This document shows, piece by piece, positions 24,505 through 35,211 of a stretch of DNA of 64,000 nt. Below the pieces are notes generated by a model. The model did not search any database and had not been told where the DNA came from. It worked only from the letters and a program-made list of their open reading frames with translations. The first letter of the stretch is position 1. Every line of letters starts with the position of its first letter. The DNA is from Ascaris suum (Eukaryota > Nematoda > Chromadorea > Rhabditida > Ascarididae), in NCBI GenBank assembly GCA_013433145.1, contig CM024171.1, positions 6,758,065 through 6,822,064 of the forward strand, written 5' to 3'. Position numbers and translations under genes: made by a program.

Positions 24505-24912
24505 TCATTTCATTTCCATCAATAAAAACAACTCAATTTTATAGAAACAAGTAATAGCCATATGGCATTCTCCAGGAAGTCCGATGCCTCGACTGCAACT
24601 GCAGCTGCATGGCATGAGCGTACTTGTGAAGGCATCTGTTATTAGCAATGCTTCCACAAGCGATCTTCTTTTCCCCCACTGCACAATGCCAGCATTCCAT
24701 CGAATTCGTTCACAACGTCGCGCTTCTCGAATAGAGATACCCCAAAAAAAGCTTTTTGGGACTTCAGTAATGCTTATGTCCCGTCCTTCCCTCATTCTCC
24801 AGGCCTTGGCCTCCAAAATGAACGATTGTCGATGTCTCCTATATAATGATGCTGCTATACTTCGGATCTTACTGATCCTCATGGCAGACATGTTAGCAGC
24901 CAAAAGAATCAT
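24505..24912 (-). CDS. 135-codon minus ORF, unidentified
   Basis: ATG at 24912 (further in-frame ATGs at residues 8, 11) runs to TGA at 24505. The peptide is basic and protein-like: RISKIRSIAASLYRRHRQSF, then SFFWGISIREARRCERIRWN. A late Cys cluster follows (PCSCSCSRGIGLPGEC). A 114-codon + frame (24584-24928) overlaps almost entirely, and both strands being open raises the chance that neither is selected. I considered an insulin-like fold for the Cys cluster but the spacing does not fit. Function unknown. Confidence 0.25.
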   Translation of the reverse strand: MILLAANMSAMRISKIRSIAASLYRRHRQSFILEAKAWRMREGRDISITEVPKSFFWGISIREARRCERIRWNAGIVQWGKRRSLVEALLITDAFTSTLMPCSCSCSRGIGLPGECHMAITCFYKIELFLLMEMK

Positions 24913-25029
24913 TATACTACTTAGATGAACTCAAGATTAGAGGAGCGCTCACCAATGCAACAGAGATCCCATCAACCACTTTTTGACTCGCAGTAATTCC
25001 TTTTTACGTGTCAACCATAGTTTAAGCTT

Positions 25030-25200
25030 TTGTTCAACTGATCTGCAAACGTGCATTATGTCATGTCTGTGCATATCTGAGTATGTGTTTAACTGTTCGC
25101 CCGATAGTCCCTACTTTGGAATCACTGAAGCCAGAGCTGTGGAATTTAGCAGGTATGACATGCACCATGAGATGATCCACATCATATATCAATCCGACTC
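25030..25200 (-). repeat. R1 dispersed repeat copy (minus orientation)
   Basis: The microsatellite remnant TCATGTCTGTGCATATCTGA is followed by TGGAATCACTGAAGCCAGAG and the core GGTATGACATGCACCATGAG. These align with the copy at 13.9 kb (AGGAATCAATGCAGCTTGAG, then ATGCATAATGCGCGTCATAG). Confidence 0.6.
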
Positions 25201-25439
25201 ATCAACCACAAAGGAAACCACACACGCTTGAGGCTCCAATAATTTTGATGATTTTTGAACTGGCCGCGTGGCAGGAAAAACGAATCTGCGGTGTAAGAAT
25301 TGTAAGGGAAGCCCGGTTAATTAAGACGTTGAGTGTTTGTTCGCATATTTTATTGTTTAAAAAAGTTTTTTTGAGATCAGTCGGTCAGATGAGCGAAATG
25401 CAAAGACGCGTAACGCGTCAACCCCTTTGAAACGCTTCT

Positions 25440-26403
25440 TCCATTGTTTGTTCGGTGATACAAATAACAATGTAACAATGATCCTGTATGTTTTTTTGCT
25501 TTACGACTGACCGCCTGGGCAAATTTTCAACTCATTTATGGGCTGCAACATCTGCTTTGCAAAAAAAAAAAAAAATGATTCGCATATTGAGTAACAATAA
25601 ATTATAGATTAATGAATCGAAACCAAGTTGCGAATGAAAGATCAATTCACGGCGCTAATTTAACGGCCAAATTTCACATCCGTAACTCAAATGACTTATG
25701 AATGGAAACTATCAAACAAGAGGTCTATACGTGCATAGGTGTGTGCAGAGACATCATGTCGCCATTTTGTGAGCACTTTCTACAACATAATGCAAGCGCA
25801 GAAAGGAACTCGAATTAGCTCCGAAATGGAAAAGAAAGAAAGAGCTCTGAGACATTTTCCTGAATTATCTTAGCGTTCAGTGCTTGTCGACTGATCCTCA
25901 AAGATACAGAAACATAGAAGTAATACCTCAGATATTGAGTTTATTTTACAAGTGAATATACTTTTTACTTGAACAACCTTGCAAACTTTCACAAGTATAT
26001 CGATATGCAAATATTTATTTGCTACTGCTAAACCGCTACAGAGGTGCTTTTGCATTTAATTAAAATAACCATGAAGGGCAAATTATTTGACATTTCACTG
26101 GGATATTCCCGCTCAGAAAATAATTCAATGACTGATGATGCAACAATAGTAATGATACTCGCAAACTGAAGCTAACGAACAAACATATCGGGAAGCTTAT
26201 GACTACTACAGCACCGCTAGTGAAGGACGATTAACTATCAAGACATATGGATGAATCAGATAGAACGCTGCTTTTGTATCGATCGTCACTTCTGAGCAGA
26301 AAACACGTTTACGGTTGGCTGTGTTTAATTTGATTTGAACGGTAACAACCACATCACAACAGTCGTTCAAAACAACGCGCAGACCGCATACTTCAGTAAA
26401 TTT
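25440..26403. other. No supported gene
   Basis: AT-rich spacer with a 15-base A run near 25561. No exon candidates stand out. Confidence 0.5.
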
Positions 26404-26724
26404 TCAGTTAATATTCCAAATTGAGGTGGATGAAGCCAGCTCCGGCTTTCCCAATAAGTCGCCATCCCAATTTATTAGGCGAAAGCCCAGAAAGCTTAAT
26501 TTACATATTTGGCGTTTTCCACGATATATACGTATAGGCGGAGAGATAAACAAACAGAGAAACAAAAGATAAGTTGTTTTTAATAAATACACATATAAGA
26601 ATTTGAATTTTCTATTCAGCGAGCATTCTTTCGAGGAAAGTTTGCGAAGTCCTTCTGGAATTTTCGTGAACTTTCCTGGAAATTGTATTTGTAACCCCAC
26701 CCCACTGACTGGTATTAATGCCAA
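26404..26724 (-). CDS. 106-codon minus ORF, unidentified
   Basis: A frame reading LQIQFPGKFTKIPEGLRKLS, then a hydrophobic run (TTYLLFLCLFISPPI), then basic IYRGKRQICKLSF and a mixed C-terminus. It resembles a small single-pass membrane protein, but there is no other evidence. Length is near chance. Confidence 0.18.
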   Translation of the reverse strand: MALIPVSGVGLQIQFPGKFTKIPEGLRKLSSKECSLNRKFKFLYVYLLKTTYLLFLCLFISPPIRIYRGKRQICKLSFLGFRLINWDGDLLGKPELASSTSIWNIN

Positions 26725-27336
26725 TTCAAGAAAATATCGTGTCCAAATAATCAGAATATTAAAAGGATTTTACATTCGACAGCTTCTAAGTACGCGTTTA
26801 TGCTACAAATGATAACGGCAATAAACGCACTCATATGCAAAAGAAATGCAACGAACATGAACGATTTTCTGTTCGTCAAAAATAATTAAGACAGCGTTCT
26901 TCAGAATTTACTCATAAAACCCAAATTTCAGCGTCTCTACATACAGCGACGAGTTGCGGTAGCAGGTAACCAATGCTGTAAGGATGCGGCATAGCCTATA
27001 TACTCGAAAGTGTGCTATGCGACACTTTTACGCGAAAAATCAGATGAAATCAATAAGCATCATTGAGTGGATGAAAAATGATGATGCAGCCAGCATACAT
27101 GTTCCATTATTGACATTCCGTGAAAGCATCACTCATGATCCCATAAATAAACGCCCATTCAGAAGAATGCCCATTCTATACCGAAACTATTCAAATGTCG
27201 TCCACTCTATTTTCGATACACTTCCAATGTTTATACTACCCCTATCGTCTAGTTGATAATGCTGACCCCGATGCGATTTACTGCTGAGAGCGGTTGTCGC
27301 CCCACTCTCCTTCCCTCATCGTATGCGTTCAAGTAA

Positions 27337-27612
27337 AGCCACGATGAAGCTAAGCGACCCGAATCGCATCAAGATGAAGCAACCAAGAGCGTACATAAGA
27401 ATATAAGCGCGTTGTGGAGAACCACTTTAAAAACGCGGCCGGTTACGAATGGGCTAAACCACAACGTTACGTACATTATGTATAGCACCTGTGCCGAGGT
27501 GATCAATCGCTCTTCGGGCTGTGCTAAGCCACGTGTTACACGCTATAGCCAAAAAGCGATGTGTGATACTATCGCTCGTTGGCCTTCTTCTGCCGGTAGT
27601 CACCACCATTAA
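27337..27612 (+). CDS. Hydrophilic ORF, 91 codons, convergent with the next
   Basis: An open frame from 27337 to TAA at 27610-27612. The N-terminal part is highly charged (SHDEAKRPESHQDEATKSVH) with DEA repeated. The rest is basic and Ser/Thr/Cys-rich (AEVINRSSGCAKPRVTRYSQ). G+C is well above the surroundings, as in an exon. There is no ATG at the beginning: a nearby ATG at 27324 opens a different frame, so the true start would be an exon boundary or a TTG-region artefact. No domain is recognised. Confidence 0.28.
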   Translation, partial: SHDEAKRPESHQDEATKSVHKNISALWRTTLKTRPVTNGLNHNVTYIMYSTCAEVINRSSGCAKPRVTRYSQKAMCDTIARWPSSAGSHHH

Positions 27613-27791
27613 TGCAAGCGTTCTTTTGATTGCGAATCGAAAGCACTTTGAACAAAGACATCTTCAGCAGATATGATCCATTCCTGATCTAACAGAGTCC
27701 TCCACTTTACAAATTTCTTCTTTTCTCTTTTCAAAAAACGCTTGTTGGCATCAGCAGTCGAAGCAAGATCGTTGTAAATATTCGCGTGCAT
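27609..27791 (-). CDS. Hydrophilic ORF, 60 codons, convergent with the previous
   Basis: ATG at 27791 starts MHANIYNDLASTADANKRFL. A Lys/Arg-rich helix (KREKKKFVKWRTLL) follows, then an acidic stretch (QEWIISAEDVFVQSAFDS), and the stop overlaps that of the convergent + frame (shared TTAA). The alternating charged composition is strongly protein-like and would suit a short helical protein or an exon. No family is recognised, and the length is within chance. Confidence 0.25.
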   Translation of the reverse strand: MHANIYNDLASTADANKRFLKREKKKFVKWRTLLDQEWIISAEDVFVQSAFDSQSKERLH

Positions 27792-27799
27792 AAATTTAA

Positions 27800-29395
27800 A
27801 AGCTTTACTTTTGCACTCGCATCAGCCAGTAATTGACGTACAGCAAAAATAAATAAGTACATTCTGCTCTATTTCATTTGAGTTCATTCAGCTAAGTATG
27901 CTTAGCGACTTACGCATATTCACCTAGAAAGTTATTCATAAATTTCGTAAACACGGGGAGGATAGTAAACAAACACCAAAGTCGCATACCAAATGTGTAA
28001 CATGGCATGCAACTAATGAGCGTTTGCATGAAAAATATTGCCATCATTCATAAATGACTGATTTCAAATCGCATGCGAAACCTGAAGCACCTAGCGAATC
28101 TATTCAGTGCTTAAATCGCACCGCGTATGGTGAGCGAGAAAAAAATGTAGCAAAAGCGGTCGGGAATACTAATAGCTTAAAAAAGAAATAGCACAGAGAG
28201 CGTATGTGCTTCACAATGATGCACCGTTTGGGCAGCGTGGCAAACGTGGAGGCCGCTTTCGCATGCCACGTAAATTCGTGGTTATATGTCACATATGTCA
28301 TGCGAAATTAATTTCATATATGCGCAAGTTTTGATGGCATGAGGAAATATGGAGCAGCTCGAATTCTAAGTTGGGTCGGAACATAATAATAATAATAATA
28401 TAAAATGGTTTTTCATAGAACTGCTATATTAGTAGTTGCACTTTTGATGTAGAACTTTTGTCAAGACAAATATTCATTAGCATCCCATTTACCCTGCAAC
28501 CTCCCAACTCCTTTTTATGCGCTTTTCTAGGACTAAACACAATGATACTGGTTTTGACTTGGTTATCGCGACGCTAGAAAAATTTAGCTTATATTTTAAG
28601 TATATGTGCGTTAGCTAAAGCATCTGCTCGTCTACCTTGTAGTTTTGAACCGCGAATCGAGAGACTAAAAATACACTAGTCAAATTCATATAAAAACGAA
28701 ATGAATGTACGCATAAAACCAATTTTTCGCTGAGCATTTGTACAAGCTGTCGAATTTGCATTAGCAAGTATTACTGCAGGCCTTTTTCACTGTTGTTCCA
28801 CATCTCGACAACTCCTTCAACGCGTAAATTGCTAGTCAAAGCGTTACAGAAAAGAGTTATCGCTGCAACATTGATAGCGCATTTTTTGCTTACCTTTTGA
28901 TGACCGATCGGGTAACGTTCATTATGTATACTGCAGCTCATTTCACCTTAATCATGGAGCATTCAGCAATGCTGACTTAGTCCATTTTGTGCACGTGGAT
29001 ATTTTGCTTCCGCTTCCTATCGCTCACCGTACCCAAATATAGACAAATCCCCAACATCTGCCTGCTGCGAGAGTGGTGCGCTGAGTAACAGCATTGCTTG
29101 CTAACAGGTTTTTACATTAGAAATTACAATTTCATAGGCACGATTCTTTGCAAAACGAAACCTTTATGAGTACTGAAGGGGATTAAATGCAGACAGCTCG
29201 AATTTTATTTTCTAGGGGTAATAAGTAATCATCAGTTTCGTCGTAGAGGTTTTATTGCTGCAAACTTGCGGAAATATCAAGAGGAATTCCGACGATATCT
29301 CCATAGCGATGTAAACGTTCAAACAAATGCGAACTGAGATGCATATTTGCATAAACTGTTCTCAACCTGTTAGGGCGGCGACGGATGAATGTTAT
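27800..29395. other. No supported gene
   Basis: AT-rich spacer with one short microsatellite (28383-28401). Confidence 0.5.
28383..28401. repeat. (AAT)n microsatellite
   Basis: Six uninterrupted ATA/AAT units. Confidence 0.9.
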
Positions 29396-29401
29396 TTGCA
29401 G

Positions 29402-29622
29402 TGATAAAGTTTGGCAACAAGCCAAATACTCGGGAACATGTGCCCTCAGTTAAAGAGTGTTCATTGAAGCTCATTAATGACCTAAGTGAGCGTATTCCAA
29501 GCGAAGCGATGGGTTTCCTTTTTGAGATCCCAACAACTAAAGTCGCATCCGCATATGACAATTCAACTCACGCAGACATCCTCTCTCCATTCACCTACCG
29601 TATCAACAAAATGATTTTTTAA
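29402..29622 (+). CDS. Candidate terminal exon, about 73 codons
   Basis: It follows a good acceptor (GTTATTTGCAG, ending 29401) and is open to TAA. The peptide reads IKFGNKPNTREHVPSVKECS, then LKLINDLSERIPSEAMGFLF. It is well mixed and hydrophilic to amphipathic, typical of a globular domain. No homologue is recognised. A 63-codon - frame overlaps. Confidence 0.28.
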
Positions 29623-30158
29623 TCGATATTGACTACAACAGAACTTGCTAACCTTGGCACCTTATACAGTCCGATCACGTGCACAAAATTTATGTGCGAC
29701 TTTAATTCCCCTTACTCTTTATCGCTTCGACCACAGTTGTGACTTACTTGATGAAAGAGATGAACTACCTCGAAGACAGCTAAATTTGACAATCATTTCG
29801 CATAGTCTTGTAAATTTGCATTTGTGGATAAACTACAACAGCACATCTGTCTATTGTGCATGCGTTTGCTTCTTCGTTCGATAGTGCCGGTACGGAAACC
29901 AGAACACTGCAATTATTTACGGGTAAAATTCATGCTACAAGGCAATTGCGCCATTAACTTCCACGCTGGTACATCGACTTGGATCCCATCCATAGGCCAC
30001 AAATATGCCAAAAAATTGCTCACATTTTGGTATTCAGCAGGAATTCTATCTTATAATGACCACACCAGAAGAACGAAACTTTCATGACAAAACTTTCGTG
30101 GAGGGATCGGATTAATTAAAACATAAGCATACTTCTGTGCACGGTGAAATATTTACAG

Positions 30159-30362
30159 GAAATTCTGTCGGATATTTATGGCATTACGAGCGGGATTGTT
30201 GAAGTGCATATTGCGACAGCTCCTTTCGTATGTTTTCCAATTTTTTCCCTTCTAAACCTCTTTCGAGACTTGTTGAGGAGTTTTGATCGTCGGGGATTTT
30301 TCCCAAAAGAAATCCCAAAAGAATTCTTCAAACCTCTCATAAATATAAAACCAAACGAAATG
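30159..30362 (+). CDS. Candidate internal exon, 68 whole codons
   Basis: Acceptor AATATTTACAG, exon of exactly 204 bp open in phase 0, then AAATG|GTAAAT donor. The peptide begins EILSDIYGITSGIVEVHIAT. A hydrophobic segment (FVCFPIFSLLNLFRDLL) follows, then a basic and Pro-rich part (RRGFFPKEIPKEFFKPLINI). Both splice sites and the phase agree, which is better evidence than openness alone. It lies 0.5 kb downstream of the 29402-29622 candidate on the same strand, but I cannot show they belong together. Confidence 0.32.
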
Positions 30363-30713
30363 GTAAATCCATGCTACTGCGTTTAGAGGAAACAAAATAT
30401 ACTCCGTACTCTTATTGAGGGATATTAGAGGGGGAATTAAAACTTGAATACTTGCGTTCTTCAACACACTGGAAGCGAACAGTTCGCAAAAATTTTAATA
30501 CGAACTGCAAGTGCTGGCGCTCTGAAACCTACTCAAAAAGAAAATAGTAGAATTTTTATGTGAATGTTCAGCAGAAAAGAGTGATTTATGGAGTAAGCTA
30601 AAGAAAGGTTCAGTGCACCCAAAATTCTGCTGATACAGGAATGCGGTGATGCTAGTTGAGCGAGCGCAATGCGGTAGTGACTAGAGATAGGCAGCAAGTA
30701 ACTTTTTCGCGCT

Positions 30714-30850
30714 AATTACTGACCGACGTTAATTACCACATGGGAACCTTTTACTGCTTCTTGCGTTAGCAGTTCCCAAACTCGACAGAAACTGCCCAGC
30801 GAGTTGAGATAAACGTTGGTGGCAATTACTGCTTTTAGGGTAATTACCAC
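30714..30850. repeat. Pair of AATTACTG...TAATTACCAC motifs
   Basis: AATTACTGACCGACGTTAAT with TACCAC (30714-30738) recurs as AATTACTGCTTTTAGGGTAAT with TACCAC (30824-30850). Each unit is itself roughly palindromic around TAATTA. The whole 30.66-30.96 kb stretch is more G+C balanced and may be a short repeat element. Confidence 0.5.
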
Positions 30851-31251
30851 CGATGTGATAAAGACCGCCCAGCGCTAGTTTCCGGCCGACCTTGCGTTGC
30901 GACCGCACATTCTTCAAAAGCAACAAGTGAAACAATTCATAGCAGCCGAACTCAACTGGCATACACAGTGAGGTACTAAAGCACTATCAACGAACGTCTT
31001 TGATCCGTACTCAAATCGCGCATGTGAAACCGAATGGCCACAAGGCTTAAAATATGAAGTAAAGTCACATGCGTTTGTTTAAAATAGATGGTACTATGCT
31101 ATCCGCTCTATTACCGCCGAAGAAACTCCTCCAAGCATCGACATTCCCATAATTCAACGCAGAAACACGACATCACATAAAATCACCAAAAAAACGAATT
31201 TTAATTTGTTTTATTTTATAGCATAAAGGGCCGCAAATGATGCCGAAAAAC

Positions 31252-31264
31252 GGGGGGGGGGGGG
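31252..31264. repeat. Poly-G tract, 13 bp
   Basis: Thirteen consecutive G on the + strand. Confidence 0.95.
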
Positions 31265-31352
31265 TCCCTACGTAAAGATGTAATGTTCCATCACAATTCA
31301 GTTAAAATTTATGATTCTTTCGGACTGGAAGGGATATAAGTGAAAGTTTGCA

Positions 31353-31793
31353 TCAATTCAGCTTGCCTACAAATGCAAATTTAGCTTTTACGTAAATCGG
31401 CAAATTTTTAAGCACTGCCGCTGTGTAGATTTTTAACTGAAGCATCAATTGTTGCACGATGTCTCCATACGGCAGTGCGCACTGCATGATACCACGCCCC
31501 GCGAAAACCTTTTGAAGCATCATTGCTTCCAGAAAACTTTGTACCATCGAGCTGCAGTTTAAAAAAATGTACAAACAGCCAAAATCGACCGATAGATGTG
31601 CTATTTGCCGCCGAACATCCGCCAAAGGTGGTACTGCGCACCACCGCCAGTCAATACACAGTGGTCTTGGTCGCCTCTTACGGTTCCAACTTTTGTGCTC
31701 ACGATTTCTCCTGACCGAAGTTTTTAATAAAAACCTTTTTCTCGGTAAATTAGACAGATGCGGTAAATAGTAAATAACGCCCGAATGCAGCAA
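31353..31793 (-). CDS. 146-codon minus ORF in a GC-raised segment, unidentified
   Basis: The minus strand is open for 146 codons (31793-31353), including a basic part (SVRRNREHKSWNRKRRPRPL) and LADVRRQIAHLSVDFGCLYI. A second - frame (31644-31408) over the same DNA reads FRGAWYHAVRTAVWRHRATI, which faintly recalls the HxxxAVWR-type helix of MULE transposases. A + frame of 60-plus codons overlaps too. G+C is raised at 31440-31690. A decayed transposase is one possible reading and an ordinary exon another. I cannot choose. Confidence 0.22.
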   Translation of the reverse strand: MLHSGVIYYLPHLSNLPRKRFLLKTSVRRNREHKSWNRKRRPRPLCIDWRWCAVPPLADVRRQIAHLSVDFGCLYIFLNCSSMVQSFLEAMMLQKVFAGRGIMQCALPYGDIVQQLMLQLKIYTAAVLKNLPIYVKAKFAFVGKLN

Positions 31794-31924
31794 CTCCCCA
31801 TCACATAGAATTTCTCAGCAAGTAAATTCATTTTTGATTTCAAAATGCGCAGATGTGAAAAGGCAATACAGCGTTTAGCTAAACGCCTTACACAGAGCTC
31901 ATAAAACTACAATTTACGTATCTT

Positions 31925-32305
31925 TCAGTCAACATCCGCGCGCTCAAAAGTTGGCAATGTGGTGCGATATGAAAATTTCAACGACGATAAAAACTGCTTT
32001 GAATATAACAGTGCGTAAAATAAAAGGAGCAATAGCAAAAAGCTTCGAGAAGAAAACGGAAGAAAATAATTTCCCAAAGTGTGCAAATTTCTGCTTACTT
32101 GTAAGAAGAAGCGTTTAGTTCGAAACAATGAAAACTTAGCTGTAGGAAGCGATAGATTAACATGCGAAAAAGTACAGCAGTAGTCACTGAAGACGGCTTT
32201 TATCTGTGAACCATTCAGGCATGTTACAATAACTTCAACAATCAAGTGCAAGCAACAAAGGCGCTCACAAATTTTAGTGAAAATTACGCAAAAATAAATG
32301 GACAA
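31925..32305 (-). CDS. 126-codon minus ORF, unidentified
   Basis: The frame from 32305 to 31925 begins with a hydrophobic, Cys-containing segment and ends with a Leu-rich run (SFLLLLLLFYALLY) and a polar tail. The Leu run reflects GAA/GCA-rich + strand composition. No signal beyond length supports it. Confidence 0.14.
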   Translation of the reverse strand: MSIYFCVIFTKICERLCCLHLIVEVIVTCLNGSQIKAVFSDYCCTFSHVNLSLPTAKFSLFRTKRFFLQVSRNLHTLGNYFLPFSSRSFLLLLLLFYALLYSKQFLSSLKFSYRTTLPTFERADVD

Positions 32306-32319
32306 GATTGTTGAAAATG

Positions 32320-33950
32320 AAAGAAGAAATAGTAGCTTGGGCGAAAAAACGATACGACGATATTTTTAAAAGAATATTTTCTTAAACCTTTATTTCGTTC
32401 CCTAAATTATCTAGTAAACAAGAGAGAAATTCCCACACTTTGATTCTTCTGAAATTCCCAGTTTCTCATTTACATCAACCGTTACCGTAACCAGCACCAT
32501 CCACGTTTAGATGCCATGTTACCGTATTGTATGTGCATAACAAAAAGGCCCGCCAGAAAAACACGTCTCTACCATATAAGCACAATTTCAGCTCATCAGT
32601 TCCCACCCGTCTAATCTACTAAAAAGTCATCTCGTCTCATGCGCAGCACAGCATTCATCTCCGACTCTCTCTCTCTGTAACTAGAAACAACGAATACTGC
32701 AGTTCATAGAGTTGATGTTCGTAAGATGTCTCTGTTGACGTACCTCTAAACGGAACTTAGGAAGGGAAGGGAAGGAGAGGCAGAGGGAGAGAGAAAGAGG
32801 GAAGATCGAGCCGGAATTCAACAGGCAGCATTCAAGCGTTGTGCTATTGGAGCACACAACCATTTCAAGAAAAATTTTCGACATACAGTGTTTCGTTCCG
32901 TTGTTATTTGAAAGTATGAAAGAATAACAGGGACTTAATTTTAGGCTGATGGTGTTCATATCCAACATATTCAATCGTCCCATTCACTGCATTTAATTCA
33001 TTCATTACAAAACATCTTTGAAAATTTATAATGTTAGAATAAAAGTTCGCCAAATCTGGGAAGAAAGATCGCCAACTGAAAAATTTACAGTCTACATCTG
33101 CTCTGATTCACTGTAAAAATTGCTGTAAATGACATTTGAAGTATTAAATTAATTTTTCACACCATCTATTACTCACATATCTTTTAAAAGTACTAAACAT
33201 TTTTTAGTCTTATGTATTAATCCTTTTAATCGTTTCGCTAATTAACATCACATATTTTGGAGTATTGTTGAAGGTTTCATCTCAAAAGAAGTACGGTGTG
33301 AATTACTGTCTTAATGAGGTAAGTACGGTGGATGGTTATAATTGAATAAAGTGGAAACGATGTCGCAACGCTGCAATAGACGTTTTTAAATGCGCGTGAT
33401 TGAGCACTATAAATGTGTCGCACCAAAAAAGAGAACAACGACGACAAATGTTCGATACGCCGAAACTATCAAAACTATTCATACTTTCATATAAGTATAG
33501 TTTTCGTATTTCCCGAAGAGAGTTTGTAACACGGTATTAGAACCTATATAAGGTAAATCTGTGAAATAAAACCAACAGTGCTATCAAACTAGAAATAATG
33601 GGATCGTAAAGCAACTCGTAAAATAAAGTTACCAAATAATTTCTAAGTTGTAGAAGAATAAAGCAACTTCTTGAAAAATACTTAATTCGCGAATTTGTCG
33701 ACGAATTTGAGAGTTTTGAAATATGATGCAAGATTTCCAAATGCAATGCAATACTATAGAATATTTGCCATATATTCTACCAGCGATGCCAGAAAGAACA
33801 AGTTGATTTCTAATAATGAGAAGTTTGTTTCTCGATGCGAACACGTGTGTTGAATTCTTCTGATCCGGAAGGAAAACAAATGACTACCTCCGAGTTTAAT
33901 GGCTCCGAACTGATCATAATACATGATGAATTAGGTTTTCAACAAAATAT
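32320..33950. other. No supported gene; purine-rich patch
   Basis: AT-rich spacer. A CT repeat lies at about 32666-32677, and a purine-rich stretch (GGAAGGGAAGGGAAGG and more) lies at about 32760-32805. A - frame across these (32983-32681) is mostly composition-driven. Confidence 0.45.
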
Positions 33951-33952
33951 AA

Positions 33953-34213
33953 TTGTACTCACTGATAATAACCTCAAAAGCACTCCATAAAATAAGTAAA
34001 ACACCTGAATCATTGTTGTCTGAATGCAAAGGCACAGGAAATGTGCCAAAAGACAACGCATATTGGCGGTCACAATGCCATAGTGAGTGGACTACGAACC
34101 GCCGAAACGCACTCTATACAAGTTCAAAAGTGCGTGAAATTGGTAGATTTGAGTATGCATGCGAAACAGAATCCTCGAAGAGAATGAAGAGTTGGAAAGT
34201 GGAAAGACGTTAA
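33953..34213 (+). CDS. 86-codon hydrophilic ORF, unidentified
   Basis: A frame ending in TAA at 34213 with a charged, protein-like sequence (NAYWRSQCHSEWTTNRRNAL, then EIGRFEYACETESSKRMKSW). The start is an ATT/TTG region without ATG, so an upstream exon boundary would be needed. Further short + frames follow to 34441. No family is recognised. Confidence 0.18.
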   Translation: MYSLIITSKALHKISKTPESLLSECKGTGNVPKDNAYWRSQCHSEWTTNRRNALYTSSKVREIGRFEYACETESSKRMKSWKVERR

Positions 34214-34886
34214 AGAGGAAAAACATAGTGCACAACGATGAGGGCATCAGTCGGACGCAGCTTAGAGGTGAATGTCCTCGAGGAGGGGCTAAGAAGCATC
34301 GAGGAAACTAGAAGTAGCCACCGAGGGCTATTGATCATGAAAATGGGTAAACTGCGCAAAAGCCTTCGACGAGGCAGCTTATGCATTGCAAAGTTGCCAT
34401 ATCCCTTTGGGACACACTCAGCCAACCCAAACTCAAACTGATTTTTGCATAGTCTTGCCTTCTCACGATTTCCTTGCATTGAACTTAATCCCTTGAGATT
34501 GTCTAATATGATCGAGCGGAATCTATATTCGCGAACGTCAATTATTAAATGCGTCGATTGTATTATAACAACATGCGAGAATTATAACACAACATTTATA
34601 AAACGACATCGTGGAGTGCATAATTTCAAGAGATAATAAATACATATTTGGCAGTTTTTTAAACAGTACTTTGTACGGCGTCTTAAATATGCACACTGAA
34701 GACCTTTTCCCGTGAAAATTTCGCTACGACAACACATTATGGAGCCTCTCTTCTACAAGCTCAAGCCGAACACATAACACATCCCATCTGGAAAGTTAAG
34801 AACAATATAATCCCTTCGACAGGGATGTAACGCATTCATCTCAACTAGGGACAATATTGAGTCCTTTACCTGGCATATGCGCGCAA

Positions 34887-35211
34887 TTAGCTCGAAAAAT
34901 CATTAGCAGATTTGAGGTGCAAGAAAACTTTAATAGCTTGCTTAAACCATTTGTCAAAAAATATTCCTCGAATGCTCCGTCTCATTTCTGATGTTTCTCT
35001 CCTATGTAGGTCTACTTCTGAGTCTGTGAGCAACAGCAGACCTCTTCTCTTCACCCCGTCTCCCATTCCTGCCCCCTTCCCTCCAACTCGCAGACATCTG
35101 CGCTTTTTGCAAAGACCCAATCATGCGAAGGTGCGATACTTACGCTTCACTTGTACGGCTCGATGGCTTGCTGAGAACTGCAGTATGAAAACCCATTTAA
35201 ATTTTATGTAA
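34887..35211. other. Both strands open, no gene call
   Basis: A 99-codon + frame (34912-35211) and a 77-codon - frame (35120-34887) overlap. The + frame is Pro/Ser-rich over a pyrimidine tract (CTCCCATTCCTGCCCCCTTC). Neither has splice or domain support. Confidence 0.3.

Noticed and set aside
24505..24912. Insulin-like Cys pattern at the end of the minus ORF
   Set aside because: Cysteine spacing and lack of a signal peptide do not fit an insulin A or B chain.
24983..25231. 82-codon + frame
   Set aside because: It coincides with an R1 copy.
27400..27612. Possible bacterial contamination, judged from higher GC
   Set aside because: The patch is short and grades into typical AT-rich flank. An exon-like composition shift is simpler.
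31408..31644. MULE transposase helix-like peptide
   Set aside because: Only one short motif-like resemblance. No DDE residues, FLYWCH or SWIM domain, or terminal inverted repeats were seen, so it is mentioned only as a possibility in the ORF entry.
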